DNA from: Bacillota bacterium
GTDB taxonomy: Bacteria; Bacillota; Clostridia; Oscillospirales; Oscillospiraceae
Assembly (NCBI GenBank): GCA_023459875.1
Contig: JAEWRY010000049.1
Location: 1-64,000 of the forward strand
Direction of reading: 5' to 3'
DNA: 64,000 bases
Within the stretch, counting starts at the first letter, position 1. Each line of letters starts with the position of its first letter. The translations under genes and the position numbers were made by a program. Under the pieces are notes generated by a model that saw nothing but the letters and a program-made list of their open reading frames with translations, was not told where the DNA came from and did not search any database. This document shows positions 34,722 to 43,632 of this stretch, piece by piece.

Positions 34722-35360
34722 CTATGAAATGTCCTGCATGGTTGGAAACTGCTGTTTGAGCCGCTCGTCCGGATAAGCCTGGTCCAGGAAGGCGTCGATC
34801 ATCGTGGCGGGGGCGATCTGCTCGCGCCGCTGGGCCTGGCGGGAAAAGGCGGCGATGGAAATGGAAAAATTGCAGATCATCAGCAGCAGAATGCTCCAGG
34901 AGACCAGAACCTTACCCCGGCCCCGGACGGAGGCCATCAAGCGCAGGAAAAGAGGATAAAAGCCCTTGTAAAAGGCCAGTCCCAGCACGCCCCAGCACAG
35001 CGCGAAATTCAGGCTTACCCTCCCCTGAATTTGAAGGGGCTGCATCGCGTAATTCCAGAACACCACATGGAAGAGAGATTCCTGGCTCCAGGACCAGATA
35101 AATTCCACCAGCGAGCCAAGCAGCGCGGAGGAAACGAAAATCAGCGGCCAGGGCTTATTTTTCAGATATGGGTAAAAAAACGCATAAAGGAGCGCGCCCG
35201 CTCCATATACCGGAGTGAAGGGCCCGTAGAGCAGCCCCTGGCGGTTTTCCACGTAGCCCAGCATGGTCCAGGACTGAAGGCTTTCCATCAGGAACCCAAG
35301 CATGGAACAGGCGGCAAACAGCCAGACCGCCCGATGGAAGCTATCCCGGCGTTCCGTCAT
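34722..35360 (-). CDS. Putative ABC-transporter type IV (CmpB-family) membrane protein
   Basis: A 212-residue polytopic protein of the family annotated as putative ABC-transporter type IV (formerly DUF1113). Five to six hydrophobic segments are visible. Family features are the start of the first helix with GFLMESLQSW, then NRQGLLYGPFTPVYGAGALLYAF (in part) and GSLVEFIWSW. The start ATG at 35360 has a GAGGTGAGG SD. Function is unknown; no ABC ATPase lies adjacent. It is divergent from the DUF975 gene. Confidence 0.8.
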   Translation of the reverse strand: MTERRDSFHRAVWLFAACSMLGFLMESLQSWTMLGYVENRQGLLYGPFTPVYGAGALLYAFFYPYLKNKPWPLIFVSSALLGSLVEFIWSWSQESLFHVVFWNYAMQPLQIQGRVSLNFALCWGVLGLAFYKGFYPLFLRLMASVRGRGKVLVSWSILLLMICNFSISIAAFSRQAQRREQIAPATMIDAFLDQAYPDERLKQQFPTMQDIS

Positions 35361-35461
35361 CAACCTCACCTCGCGTTTAGTATGGCAGGGCGATTCGGAA
35401 ACATACCGCTCTTGCAAAAATAAACAGTTATGTTATAATTCTTATAAAATGAGGTGAGCTC

Positions 35462-36283
35462 TTGTTTATAAATCGACGGGAAATGAAGTCTTCCGCTAAG
35501 GAGTCCATGCGGAACACACGGCCGTCCCCAATTCTGGTGACCCTGGTTTACATCCTCCTCACAACAGGCGTAAACGGTATCATCCTGGGAGCGGTCGTCC
35601 TGCGCGTGGGTCCGGGCGAGGTATATTACTGGCTCTCCGAGGGATACGCCCTAAGCGAAATCCTTTACGGCAGTCTGGGAAGCGTCGGCAGCACCCTGTT
35701 TGTCTTCGCCAACATCCTCTTCGCCCTGTATTCGGTCATCATGGCTTTCGGCTACACCTCTTACACACTGAATGTGGCCCGCAATCAGGAGTCGGGTTAC
35801 GGGATGCTGCTGGACGGGTTCAGCCTTGCCGGAAGGGTTCTGCTGCTGACATTTTTGGAGGGGCTCTTTGTTTTCCTTTGGAGTTTGCTGTTTATCATCC
35901 CGGGCATTGTCGCCGCTTACCGCTACCGCATGGCCTATTACGTCCTGCTGGACGACCCGGACTGCGGCGCGCTGGAGGCCATCCGGCGCAGCAAGGCCAT
36001 GATGGCCGACCACAAGGCGGAGCTCCTCATCTTCGATCTCTCCTTCATTAACTGGTATCTGCTTCTTGTGGCGGCTTTTCTCATTTCTTACATTATTGTC
36101 TCTGTTACAGGGCTGCCCGACTTTGTTTCGGACGCAGTTACATACCTGCTGGGACTGCTCCTGAGCCTCTGGATGAAGCCCTTTATCCACTGCACAACGG
36201 CGAATTTCTACGCCGCCATCGGCGGCGGCCGGCAAACGGAGGAGCCTCCTCTCTGGTCCTCCGGACCGGACGGCAGATTTTAA
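35462..36283 (+). CDS. DUF975 family integral membrane protein
   Basis: A 273-residue membrane protein with a soluble basic N-terminus (RREMKSSAKESMR) and about five transmembrane helices. A central IPGIVAAYRYRMAYYVLLDD and EAIRRSKAMMADHKAELLIFDLSFI (in part) match the DUF975 family. Translation starts at TTG (35462) behind GAGGTGAG. Function is not established; relatives are single genes in Clostridia and lactic acid bacteria. A perfect terminator follows. Confidence 0.82.
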   Translation: MFINRREMKSSAKESMRNTRPSPILVTLVYILLTTGVNGIILGAVVLRVGPGEVYYWLSEGYALSEILYGSLGSVGSTLFVFANILFALYSVIMAFGYTSYTLNVARNQESGYGMLLDGFSLAGRVLLLTFLEGLFVFLWSLLFIIPGIVAAYRYRMAYYVLLDDPDCGALEAIRRSKAMMADHKAELLIFDLSFINWYLLLVAAFLISYIIVSVTGLPDFVSDAVTYLLGLLLSLWMKPFIHCTTANFYAAIGGGRQTEEPPLWSSGPDGRF

Positions 36284-36288
36284 CGATC

Positions 36289-36324
36289 GTTCCCGCGGGT
36301 AACGTAACCCGCGGGAACTTTTTT
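36289..36324 (+). terminator. Rho-independent terminator after the DUF975 gene
   Basis: A perfect 12-bp stem (36289-36300/36307-36318) with loop AACGTA, followed by TTTTTT. Confidence 0.92.
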
Positions 36325-36346
36325 GCCCGAGGAGCGTAAAATACTA

Positions 36347-36375
36347 TTGACAGAAAATTTATTCTGTGCTTTAAT
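36347..36375 (+). promoter_or_regulatory. Promoter of the trp T-box transcript
   Basis: TTGACA (36347-36352), a 17-base spacer and TTTAAT (36370-36375), just upstream of the T-box leader. Confidence 0.7.
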
Positions 36376-36381
36376 AATTTA

Positions 36382-36660
36382 AATTGATGAGCGAGAAGAG
36401 TAGTTCCGTTAAGCAGAGGAAGCAGAGAGCCGCCGGCGGTGGGAAGGCGGCACCAAAGCCCGGGACGAATGGACTCGTGAGAGCAAACCGAAAAAATCAC
36501 TGATTTGAGTAGGCGCGACGGATCAGGCTTGCCGTTACCAAAGCCGGCGTATGTTGGTACGCATGAGAGGGCACGCAGCAGCGTGCCAAGCCGGGTGGCA
36601 CCGCAGGAGTATAGGTACTCTTGTCCCTGCAAATGATTTGCAGAGGCAGGAGTTTTTTCT
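36382..36660 (+). promoter_or_regulatory. T-box riboswitch, tryptophan specifier (UGG)
   Basis: A 280-base leader with T-box landmarks in order: Stem I with the AGAGAG-type element (36422-36429), the specifier region GAATGGACTCGTGAG where TGG (36470-36472) is a tryptophan codon, a linker, the T-box sequence GCCGGGTGGCACCGC (36590-36604), and a terminator stem ending in TTTTTT near 36655. Uncharged tRNA-Trp is expected to pair with both sites and favour the antiterminator, so the downstream gene is made when tryptophan is scarce. Confidence 0.92.
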
Positions 36661-36700
36661 TTGCCTCTAGCACCTTAATTGATGGAAAGGAGCAAGAAAA

Positions 36701-38071
36701 ATGAGCACTCAGAACATCCCCTACAAAATCTATCTTGAAGAAGACGAGATGCCCAAGGCATGGTACAACCTGCGCGCGGATATGAAAAACAAGCCCGCTC
36801 CCCTGCTGAACCCGTGCACAAAACAGCCCATGACGGCCGAAGAGCTGGAGCACGTGTTCTGCGCGGATCTGGTCGCCCAGGAGCTGGACGACACATCCCC
36901 TTTCATTGAAATCCCCGAGGAAATCCGGAAGTTTTATAAAATGTACCGCCCGTCGCCTCTGGTGAGGGCCTACTGCCTGGAGGAAAAGCTCCAGACTCCC
37001 GCGAAAATCTATTATAAGTTCGAGGGCAGCAACACCAGCGGCAGCCATAAACTCAACTCGGCCATCGCGCAGGCCTATTACGCGAAAAAGCAGGGCCTCA
37101 CAGGCGTGACCACCGAGACGGGAGCGGGCCAATGGGGCACGGCCCTTTCCATGGCGTGCGCCTATTTCGGACTCGACTGCAAGGTCTATATGGTGAAGGT
37201 CTCTTACGAGCAGAAGCCCTTCCGCCGCGAGGTCATGCGTACCTACGGCGCATCGGTGACCCCCTCCCCTTCCATGGATACCGCCGTCGGCCGCAAAATT
37301 CTGGAAGAGCACCCGGGCACCACGGGGAGCCTCGGCTGCGCCATCTCAGAAGCGGTTGAAGTCGCGGTGGGAACCCCCGGCTACCGGTACGTACTGGGGA
37401 GCGTCCTCAACCAGGTGCTGCTGCACCAGTCCATTATCGGCCTTGAGACAAAGGCGGCCCTTGACAAATACGGCATTAAGCCCGACCTCATCATCGGCTG
37501 CGCGGGCGGCGGCTCCAACCTGGGCGGACTCATCGCCCCGTTCATGGGCGAAGTGGTGCGCGGCGAGGCGAACTACCGCTTCATCGCCGTGGAACCCGCC
37601 TCCTGCCCCAGCTTCACGAGAGGCAAATTCGCCTACGACTTCTGCGACACCGGCAAGGTCTGCCCCCTGGCGAAGATGTACACCCTGGGCAGCGGCTTCA
37701 TACCGGCTCCCAACCACGCGGGCGGCCTCAGGTATCACGGCATGAGCAGCACCCTCTCCCAGCTCTATGACGACGGGCTGCTGGAGGCCGTCGCCGTGGA
37801 GCAGACCTCCGTATTCAAGGCGGCGGAGGAGTTTGCCCGGGTGGAAGGTATCCTGCCCGCGCCCGAGAGCAGCCACGCCATCAAGGTGGCGGTGGACGAA
37901 GCCATGAAGTGCAAGGAGACCGGGGAAGAAAAAACCATTGTCTTCGGCCTCACCGGAACCGGCTATTTCGACATGGTCGCCTATGAAAAATACCACAACG
38001 GCCAGATGACCGACTATATCCCCACCGACGAAGAGCTGGCCGTCGGATTCGCAGGCATTCCGGAAGTATAA
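36701..38071 (+). CDS. trpB: TrpB2-type tryptophan synthase beta chain (TrpB-related)
   Basis: A 456-residue PLP enzyme of the TrpB2 group (longer than TrpB1, with an N-terminal extension). The PLP Lys is in GSNTSGSHKLNSA (Lys117) and the phosphate loop is GCAGGGSNLGG (about 267-277); the tryptophan-synthase-like ETGAGQWGTALSMAC segment is clear. TrpB condenses serine with indole. No trpA or other trp gene is near, so it may use free indole or a distant TrpA. Control by a Trp-specific T-box supports a role in tryptophan supply. A bidirectional terminator follows. Confidence 0.93.
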   Translation: MSTQNIPYKIYLEEDEMPKAWYNLRADMKNKPAPLLNPCTKQPMTAEELEHVFCADLVAQELDDTSPFIEIPEEIRKFYKMYRPSPLVRAYCLEEKLQTPAKIYYKFEGSNTSGSHKLNSAIAQAYYAKKQGLTGVTTETGAGQWGTALSMACAYFGLDCKVYMVKVSYEQKPFRREVMRTYGASVTPSPSMDTAVGRKILEEHPGTTGSLGCAISEAVEVAVGTPGYRYVLGSVLNQVLLHQSIIGLETKAALDKYGIKPDLIIGCAGGGSNLGGLIAPFMGEVVRGEANYRFIAVEPASCPSFTRGKFAYDFCDTGKVCPLAKMYTLGSGFIPAPNHAGGLRYHGMSSTLSQLYDDGLLEAVAVEQTSVFKAAEEFARVEGILPAPESSHAIKVAVDEAMKCKETGEEKTIVFGLTGTGYFDMVAYEKYHNGQMTDYIPTDEELAVGFAGIPEV

Positions 38072-38114
38072 TTTCAGGGGGAGATTTTCCCTTTGTTCCG
38101 AAGCAAAATTCAAA

Positions 38115-38152
38115 AAAACAGCGCCCGGCGTTTTTTCGCCGGGCGCTGTTTT
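38115..38152. terminator. Bidirectional terminator between trpB2 and the lipase-like gene
   Basis: A 16-bp perfect stem (38115-38130/38137-38152) with flanking A and T runs, serving both convergent genes. Confidence 0.93.
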
Positions 38153-38179
38153 TTGCGTTAGTTGATGCAAACTGTAATA

Positions 38180-39166
38180 CTACACTCCGAGCAGTTCAGA
38201 GTTATGTAACGTAGTTTCATTATTTTCTCCGGTACCGGAAAGATGACGCTCCAGCCAATTGAGAAGATCGGCGAGGACCTCGGCGCGGTTCGACTCGTTG
38301 AGCATTTCGTGACGTCCGCCGGGGTAGAGCTTCCTCTCCAGATCGGTGCAGCCGGCGTTTTTGAAATAGCTGAACACTTTTTTCACCCCCGCGCCGGAAG
38401 CGCCCACCGGGTCGCTGCCGCCGGAAAAGAAATAGACAGGAGTGCCGGTGTCCATTTTTTGAAGGTTCTCCCTGTCTGCGATATAGCCAAGGCCGCGCAT
38501 CATCTCCCCGAACATTCCTGCGCTGGAAGAAAATCCGCACATGGGGTCGGCCAGATAAGCGTCCACCTCGCCGGGAACGCTCGAAATCCAGTCGCAGCTT
38601 GTGCGGTTGGGGGCAAACTGCTTGTTATAGGCGCCCAGAGAGAGCTTATCCAGGAGCTTACTCTTTCCGTCTGGGCCCAGACGCAGGCACTCCAGGCGGG
38701 AGAGGAAAGAGCCCAGCGCCACCGAAAAGGCGTTCTCCTGTCCGGTTCCCGAGAGAATGGCTCCGTCAACGGTGCCAGGCCAGTCGATGAGGTAAGTCCT
38801 CACCAGAAAAGAGCCCATGGAGTGGCCCATCAGAAAGTACGGAAGGTTCGGGTGGACCTCCGTCGTCATTTCCCTCAGTTTCCGGATGTTGCCGGTCATT
38901 CTCCCCCAGCCGTCCGGTCCTTTTATACAGCCGAATTTCCCGTCCGTAACCGTCTTCCCGTGGCCGGGAAGATCGGCTCCCACCACCAGGAATCCCCGGT
39001 CCGCCATGAATCGGGCAAACCGGTCGTACCGCCCCATATGCTCGGCCACCCCGTGGACAATCTGAAGCACCGCGCGGGTCCCGCCGCCTTCCGGCGTCCA
39101 TTCTTTCGCGCAGCAGGTTTCGTTTCCACCAACCGAGGAAAAATAAAATTCACGGATGTAAGCCAT
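38180..39166 (-). CDS. Alpha/beta hydrolase, lysophospholipase / monoacylglycerol lipase-like
   Basis: A 328-residue serine hydrolase of the Hydrolase_4 group. The oxyanion region is IVHGVAEHMGRYDRFA, the nucleophile elbow is GHSMGS (Ser116), the acid is in FFSGGSDPVG and the His in YPGGRHEMLNE. It has no signal peptide, so it probably acts in the cytoplasm on a lipid ester; the exact substrate is unknown. It is transcribed away from glpK, which is suggestive: glycerol freed from lipids would feed glycerol kinase. That link is inference. Confidence 0.88.
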   Translation of the reverse strand: MAYIREFYFSSVGGNETCCAKEWTPEGGGTRAVLQIVHGVAEHMGRYDRFARFMADRGFLVVGADLPGHGKTVTDGKFGCIKGPDGWGRMTGNIRKLREMTTEVHPNLPYFLMGHSMGSFLVRTYLIDWPGTVDGAILSGTGQENAFSVALGSFLSRLECLRLGPDGKSKLLDKLSLGAYNKQFAPNRTSCDWISSVPGEVDAYLADPMCGFSSSAGMFGEMMRGLGYIADRENLQKMDTGTPVYFFSGGSDPVGASGAGVKKVFSYFKNAGCTDLERKLYPGGRHEMLNESNRAEVLADLLNWLERHLSGTGENNETTLHNSELLGV

Positions 39167-39263
39167 GGAAAATCCGCCCCTTATATGTTACAATCTGTTG
39201 TATTATAAATCCAGTGTAGCGCGATCCGGCGAATCGGTCAAGTGCCTGAGGAGGAGCTTTCGT

Positions 39264-40757
39264 ATGAGCGGCTATATCCTTGCTTTGGATCAGGGGACCA
39301 CAAGCTCACGCGCCATCCTTTTTGATGAGCGGGGCGAAGCGGTGGTCAGCGCGCAGTATCCCTTCCCGCAGATCTACCCCAAACCCGGCTGGGTGGAACA
39401 CGATCCCATGGAAATCCTGCGCACACAGTTTCTCGCCGCGGCGCAGTGTATCCAAAAAAGCGGTGTTTCCCCCCGCGACATTGCGGGCATCGGCATCACA
39501 AACCAGCGGGAAACCGTGGTGGTATGGGAAAAAGCCACTGGGAGGCCCGTTTATAACGCCATTGTATGGCAGTGCCGCCGGACGGCGGAGCTCTGCGACA
39601 GGCTCAAGGCCGACGGGCTGGGCGGCTATGTGAGGGACAAGACCGGCCTGCTCATCGACGCCTATTTTTCCGGCACCAAAATCCGCTGGATTCTGGACAA
39701 GGTGCCGGGCGCGAAGGAGCAGGCTTCCCGGGGAGAGCTTCTCTGCGGGACGATCGACTCCTGGCTCATCTGGAACCTCACGGGGGGAGCCGCGCATGTT
39801 TCCGACTACTCCAACTGCTCGCGCACCATGCTCTTCGACATCGAGAGCCTGAGTTGGGATTTGCCCCTCTGCCGGGTCCTGGAGATTCCCGCCTGCATGC
39901 TGCCAAAACCGGTTCCGAACAGCAAGATTTACGGAAAACTTGCGGAAGGGCTGCCGGGGCTTGAAGCTCTTTCCGGCGTTCCGCTCTGCGGCGCGGCTGG
40001 CGACCAGCAGGCCGCCCTCTTCGGCCAGAGCTGCTTCTCCCCCGGACAGGCAAAAAACACGTACGGAACGGGCTGCTTTACCCTCATGAACGTGGGAGAC
40101 AGGCCGGTACGCTCCGCGGGAGGGCTCCTCACCAGCGTGGGCTGGTCCCTGGATGGCCGTACCACCTACTGCATGGAAGGCAGCGTTTTTAACGCCGGGT
40201 CCTCCATTCAGTGGCTGCGGGACGAGCTGGGGCTCATCAAGACGGCGCGCGAATGCGACCTGCTGGCCGAGTCGGTGCCCGACAGCGGCGGGGTTTATCT
40301 GGTCTCGGCCTTCACGGGACTTGGCACCCCCCATTGGGATATGTACGCCAGAGGCGCCGTGCTGGGTCTCACCAGAGGCGCGACGAAGGCCCACCTCTGC
40401 CGGGCCGCGCTGGAGGGCATCGCCTTCCAGGTCGCCGATCTCATGGGAGCCATGGCGGTGGACGCGAAACGTCCCATCCCCGTCCTCCGGGTGGACGGCG
40501 GGGCGGCGGTCAGCGATTTTATGATGCAGTTCCAGGCCGACCTCTTGGGCATTCCCGTGGAGCGGCCCGCCATGGTGGAGACCACCGCACTCGGAGCCGC
40601 GACCCTCGCCGGGCTGGCCGCGGGACTTTGGAATTCCACCGGCGAGCTTGAAAAGGGGCGGAAAATCGACCGGGTCTTTACACCGAAAACCGACCGGTCC
40701 GCAGAATACAAAACGTGGCGGAAGGCCGTGGAACGGTCGAAAAATTGGGAAACTTAA
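39264..40757 (+). CDS. glpK: Glycerol kinase
   Basis: A 497-residue FGGY kinase phosphorylating glycerol to glycerol-3-phosphate. LALDQGTTSSRAILF (phosphate loop), GITNQRETVVVW, YFSGTKIRWILD, GTIDSWLIWNLTGG and VDGGAAVSDFMMQFQAD are typical of GlpK. I start at the ATG at 39264 after GAGGAGG. No glpF or glpD follows; the gene ends at a hairpin array and converges with the recombinase-SpoVT gene. Confidence 0.96.
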   Translation: MSGYILALDQGTTSSRAILFDERGEAVVSAQYPFPQIYPKPGWVEHDPMEILRTQFLAAAQCIQKSGVSPRDIAGIGITNQRETVVVWEKATGRPVYNAIVWQCRRTAELCDRLKADGLGGYVRDKTGLLIDAYFSGTKIRWILDKVPGAKEQASRGELLCGTIDSWLIWNLTGGAAHVSDYSNCSRTMLFDIESLSWDLPLCRVLEIPACMLPKPVPNSKIYGKLAEGLPGLEALSGVPLCGAAGDQQAALFGQSCFSPGQAKNTYGTGCFTLMNVGDRPVRSAGGLLTSVGWSLDGRTTYCMEGSVFNAGSSIQWLRDELGLIKTARECDLLAESVPDSGGVYLVSAFTGLGTPHWDMYARGAVLGLTRGATKAHLCRAALEGIAFQVADLMGAMAVDAKRPIPVLRVDGGAAVSDFMMQFQADLLGIPVERPAMVETTALGAATLAGLAAGLWNSTGELEKGRKIDRVFTPKTDRSAEYKTWRKAVERSKNWET

Positions 40758-40779
40758 CTGTTAAAAAAGTCCTTCGTCC

Positions 40780-40995
40780 TTTTCGCCACCGGTGAAAAGC
40801 TTTTGCGGATTTTGCGTTGCGTTTGCGTGACCGAAATCCGCAAAAGGTTAATCACAGTGCCTTGCGGGAATTCACTTCCCGCAAGGCACTCTTTGCGCGG
40901 CTCCTCAGAGCCGCGCTCCTTCTCCCGTTTTGTAGAAAAACAACGTTTTTCTACAGTCAAAAGGAAGGCTGCCGCTAAGCGGCAGCCTTCCTTTT
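40780..40995 (-). repeat. Intergenic hairpin array, copy 3
   Basis: Read on the minus strand from the recombinase-SpoVT stop codon: a perfect 17-bp stem (40995-40979/40975-40959), an 11-bp stem (40955-40945/40941-40931), linker GAGAAG (40924-40919), a 9-bp stem (40916-40908/40903-40895), a perfect 15-bp stem (40890-40876/40870-40856), a 12-bp stem with long loop (40845-40834/40812-40801) and a small imperfect one (40780-40798). Order and GAGAAG position match copies 1 and 2; stem sequences do not. The first stem could also stop transcription, but no U-run follows. Confidence 0.75.
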
Positions 40996-40998
40996 GAA

Positions 40999-43155
40999 TT
41001 AAGTTTCCATGTGGCGGCCGAGGAAGCCGGCCACGGTCTGGGCGAGCTTAAACTCGGTGGGTCCCATGACCTCCCGCTCGTTCTGGGAGGCAAAGACCAC
41101 GCAGCCGAGCACGTCGCCCTCCGCGAGAATGGGAGCGGCGGTGGAAATCAGGTACTTCTGCCCGTCTTCCAGAGCCGGCTGGGCGGACTGACTGCTCGTG
41201 ATCTGGTAGACCTGGCGGCCTTCCATGATGCGTTCCAGTTCGGGGCTTATGTGGCGTTCCACCAGATCCCTGCGGGGCGCGCCCGCCGCCGCGATATAGG
41301 TGTCTCTGTCCGAAATGATGACCAGGTGCCCGGTCGCCTTGTGGAGGGAATCACAGATCTGGTCCGCGAACTCCGAAAGTCCTCCCATCAGGGAGTATTT
41401 TTTAAATATTACTCCGCCGTCCTTATCGGTATATATCTCCAGCGGGTCGCCCTCTCTGACGATATTGATACGAAACCGCTTGTCCTTTTGGCGTAAGGCC
41501 GACTGAACAATGGTCTCGGCAAGCTTGGCGGGGTCGGTGATACCTGACTCTTCCTCCTCAAGCTTCCCGCAGCGGAGGAGGGAATCGATATCTCGTTTGA
41601 GCTTAACGTCGATGTGGTCCTCAAAGACAAAAATCTTTTCGATGATGAGCTCCAGATCGGTCTTGTCCAGGGAGTCCTTCTCTATCACATCGGAGAAAAT
41701 CTCCATGGCCGTCTTCGCGGCGCGCCCGGCACGGATGACGCTGTTTCGCTTATCCAGTGTCAGCGCCATCTGGTTGCGCAGGCCCTCGATGCGGCCGCTC
41801 AGTTCCGTTTCCAGGCGGTCGTAGGCCTCCTCCAGCACAGCCTCGTCCTCCGGGTGTCTCATGAGGTCGCGGATCTTCTGGCGCTTTGTGGCCAGCAGCT
41901 CCTGCCGGTACCGCTCAAGGCGATTTTCCTGTTCGGCGATGGAGTCTGTCTCTTCCTGAAGCTGATTTTCTTCTCCCGAGAAGGAAACTTCCAGCTTGGC
42001 GATCATCTCTGATGATTGCTCCCGTACCCGGCGAAGGTATGCTTTCAGGATCTGATCGAGGACTCCCACATGGATATGGTGGGAGGTACAGCCCTTAAGC
42101 CCCTGCCGGTGATAGGTTCCGCAGGTATAGGCCGGCCTCAGGTCACGCCTGCTCATGGCGAACATGGGGCTGCCGCAGTCGCCGCAGAAAAGAAAGCCGG
42201 AGTAAACGTTGCTGTTGATGCGCTGGCCCCGGTAGTTGGTGACGCTGCGGCTTTTCCGCAGCTCCCGGGTGACGGCGAAGGTGCGGTAATCAACAATGGG
42301 CTGGTGGTGGTTTTCAAAGACGATATGATCGTCCTCTTCCCGCTTCATATCCTTGCCGTTGATCTTTCTTCTCGTGTATTTTCCCTGGCGCAGAGTGCCG
42401 ATATAAAAATCGTTATCCAAAATCCCCTGAATCGTGATGACGCTCCAGCGGGGCTTCGCGGTGATCCTGCTCGAAAGACCCGTTTCCTCCCTGCGCTCCT
42501 TTTCCGCCATCCGGGGGGTAGGGATATGAAGGGCCGTGAGGTAGCCCGCGATCTTCTGATAGCCCCAGCCGCCGTTATAGAGTTCAAAAATCTTCCGCAC
42601 GATCTCCGCCTGGGCCTCGTCCACCCGATAGGTCATGGTTTTGGAGTTGGTGATGACGTACCCGTACGGCACGGCGCAGATCCATTTGCCGTCGCTCTGC
42701 CGCTTTTTGATGACGCTTTTCACCTTTTTGGAGGCGTCGGTGACGGGCATCTCATTGATCAGAAACTGAAACTGGATTTTCAGCCAGTCGTCGTCGTTTG
42801 GGTAGTCCACGCCGTCGCCGATGGAGATGATGCGCATTCCGGCGTCGCGCAGGTCCTCCAGCTCCACGAGGCCCCGGCTGTTGCGGCGGGAAAAACGTGA
42901 GAAATCCTTGATGATGAGAATATCGTATTGATGCGCGAGCATCTTCCGGCGCATCCGCTGATAGTCCTCCCGCTGCTCGAAGGTATATCCCGAGCGGTCC
43001 CGGTCGGTATAGAGCTCCAGAGTGCTGCCGGGAAACTTCTCTTTTACAAAATCGGATATGATGGCTTTTTGGTTTTCGATCGAGGTGTTGTCCCGGTCTT
43101 CCTCCAGGTCGACGGAAATTCGCGTATAACCGCAGACTGAATAATGCTCCTTCAA
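40999..43155 (-). CDS. Large serine recombinase fused in frame to the SpoVT C-terminal part
   Basis: A 718-residue chimera. Residues 1-150 are the resolvase catalytic domain (CGYTRIS, catalytic Ser14; DILIIKDFSRFSRR). Then come a recombinase domain (about 160-300), a zinc ribbon (FCGDCG...CGTYHRQGLKGC) and a coiled coil. From residue 567 (REGDPLEIYTDKDGG) to the end, 152 residues match SpoVT from mid-AbrB domain through its GAF-like domain (LVIISDRDTYIAAAG, TVAGFLGRHME). The missing SpoVT start is at 47535-47428. I use the TTG at 43155 after GAGGTG; GTG at 43164 is possible. Best read as a recombinase encoded at the edge of an element inserted in spoVT, reading through the junction; whether the chimera itself is made and active is open. 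Confidence 0.92.
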   Translation of the reverse strand: MKEHYSVCGYTRISVDLEEDRDNTSIENQKAIISDFVKEKFPGSTLELYTDRDRSGYTFEQREDYQRMRRKMLAHQYDILIIKDFSRFSRRNSRGLVELEDLRDAGMRIISIGDGVDYPNDDDWLKIQFQFLINEMPVTDASKKVKSVIKKRQSDGKWICAVPYGYVITNSKTMTYRVDEAQAEIVRKIFELYNGGWGYQKIAGYLTALHIPTPRMAEKERREETGLSSRITAKPRWSVITIQGILDNDFYIGTLRQGKYTRRKINGKDMKREEDDHIVFENHHQPIVDYRTFAVTRELRKSRSVTNYRGQRINSNVYSGFLFCGDCGSPMFAMSRRDLRPAYTCGTYHRQGLKGCTSHHIHVGVLDQILKAYLRRVREQSSEMIAKLEVSFSGEENQLQEETDSIAEQENRLERYRQELLATKRQKIRDLMRHPEDEAVLEEAYDRLETELSGRIEGLRNQMALTLDKRNSVIRAGRAAKTAMEIFSDVIEKDSLDKTDLELIIEKIFVFEDHIDVKLKRDIDSLLRCGKLEEEESGITDPAKLAETIVQSALRQKDKRFRINIVREGDPLEIYTDKDGGVIFKKYSLMGGLSEFADQICDSLHKATGHLVIISDRDTYIAAAGAPRRDLVERHISPELERIMEGRQVYQITSSQSAQPALEDGQKYLISTAAPILAEGDVLGCVVFASQNEREVMGPTEFKLAQTVAGFLGRHMET
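41434..41454 (-). other. attR-like junction (recombinase / spoVT 3' part)
   Basis: On the minus strand this 21-mer reads GAGGGCGACCCGCTGGAGAT plus A and matches 47448-47428 at 18 of 21 positions in the same orientation. Both encode REGDPL-(E/Q)-I in the same frame. The shared uninterrupted core GACCCG lies at 41448-41443. It is the inferred crossover site. Confidence 0.75.
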
Positions 43156-43254
43156 GACGTTCACCTCGCTTTCCAATCCTCTTACCTTTATTGTGCATTC
43201 CAAGCGGTGCCAAAGCAAGCGCCAAAATATTACAATCGCTCCGCCCGGGGCGTA

Positions 43255-43485
43255 TCAGCTTCCGGAACGGTCTTTCCTTTCGGAAAAGAGCTTTTTGTGA
43301 TAGAAAAGCAGGTCATTTATCCCGTCCCGCAGGTCTTTTTCCCCGGAGCGGTAAACCACGGGCAGATAACCGCCGCTCCGGTACTTTTTGATTAACGCCG
43401 GCAGAGCCGCTTTTATTGCGGGGTCGATCTGCTCGGCTTTGGTGAGCCATATCTGTGCAAAGCTTCCGGTCACGCTAATCTCCAT
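43255..43485 (-). CDS. Small conserved hypothetical protein in the spoVT element
   Basis: A 76-residue protein starting MEISVTGSFAQIWLTKAEQ, mixed alpha/beta, with a central YRSGGYLPVVYRSGEKDL segment and a basic C-terminus. An SD-like GGAGGGAG precedes the ATG. I recall similar short proteins in gut Clostridia but no known function. It lies 100 bases upstream of the recombinase on the same strand, so the two may share a transcript. A recombination directionality factor would be one possibility, but nothing in its sequence proves it. Confidence 0.6.
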   Translation of the reverse strand: MEISVTGSFAQIWLTKAEQIDPAIKAALPALIKKYRSGGYLPVVYRSGEKDLRDGINDLLFYHKKLFSERKDRSGS

Positions 43486-43632
43486 GGGGCTCCCTCCTTT
43501 TTCCAGTATTTTGAGCGGAGGGCACCGGCTTTATTCTTTCAATCAGCATTACCGAGACGCGTCATTGACAGGGCGGCGGGCGGGGAATAAAATGAAAGCA
43601 ACCGTTTATGGCAGGAACTATGGGGGTTTGGT

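Noticed and set aside
39306..40394. 362-codon minus-strand frame opposite glpK
   Set aside because: Shadow of a clear glycerol kinase gene.
40780..40995. CRISPR array or simple tandem repeat
   Set aside because: Inverted, non-identical hairpins with no repeated spacer-repeat pattern and no cas genes.
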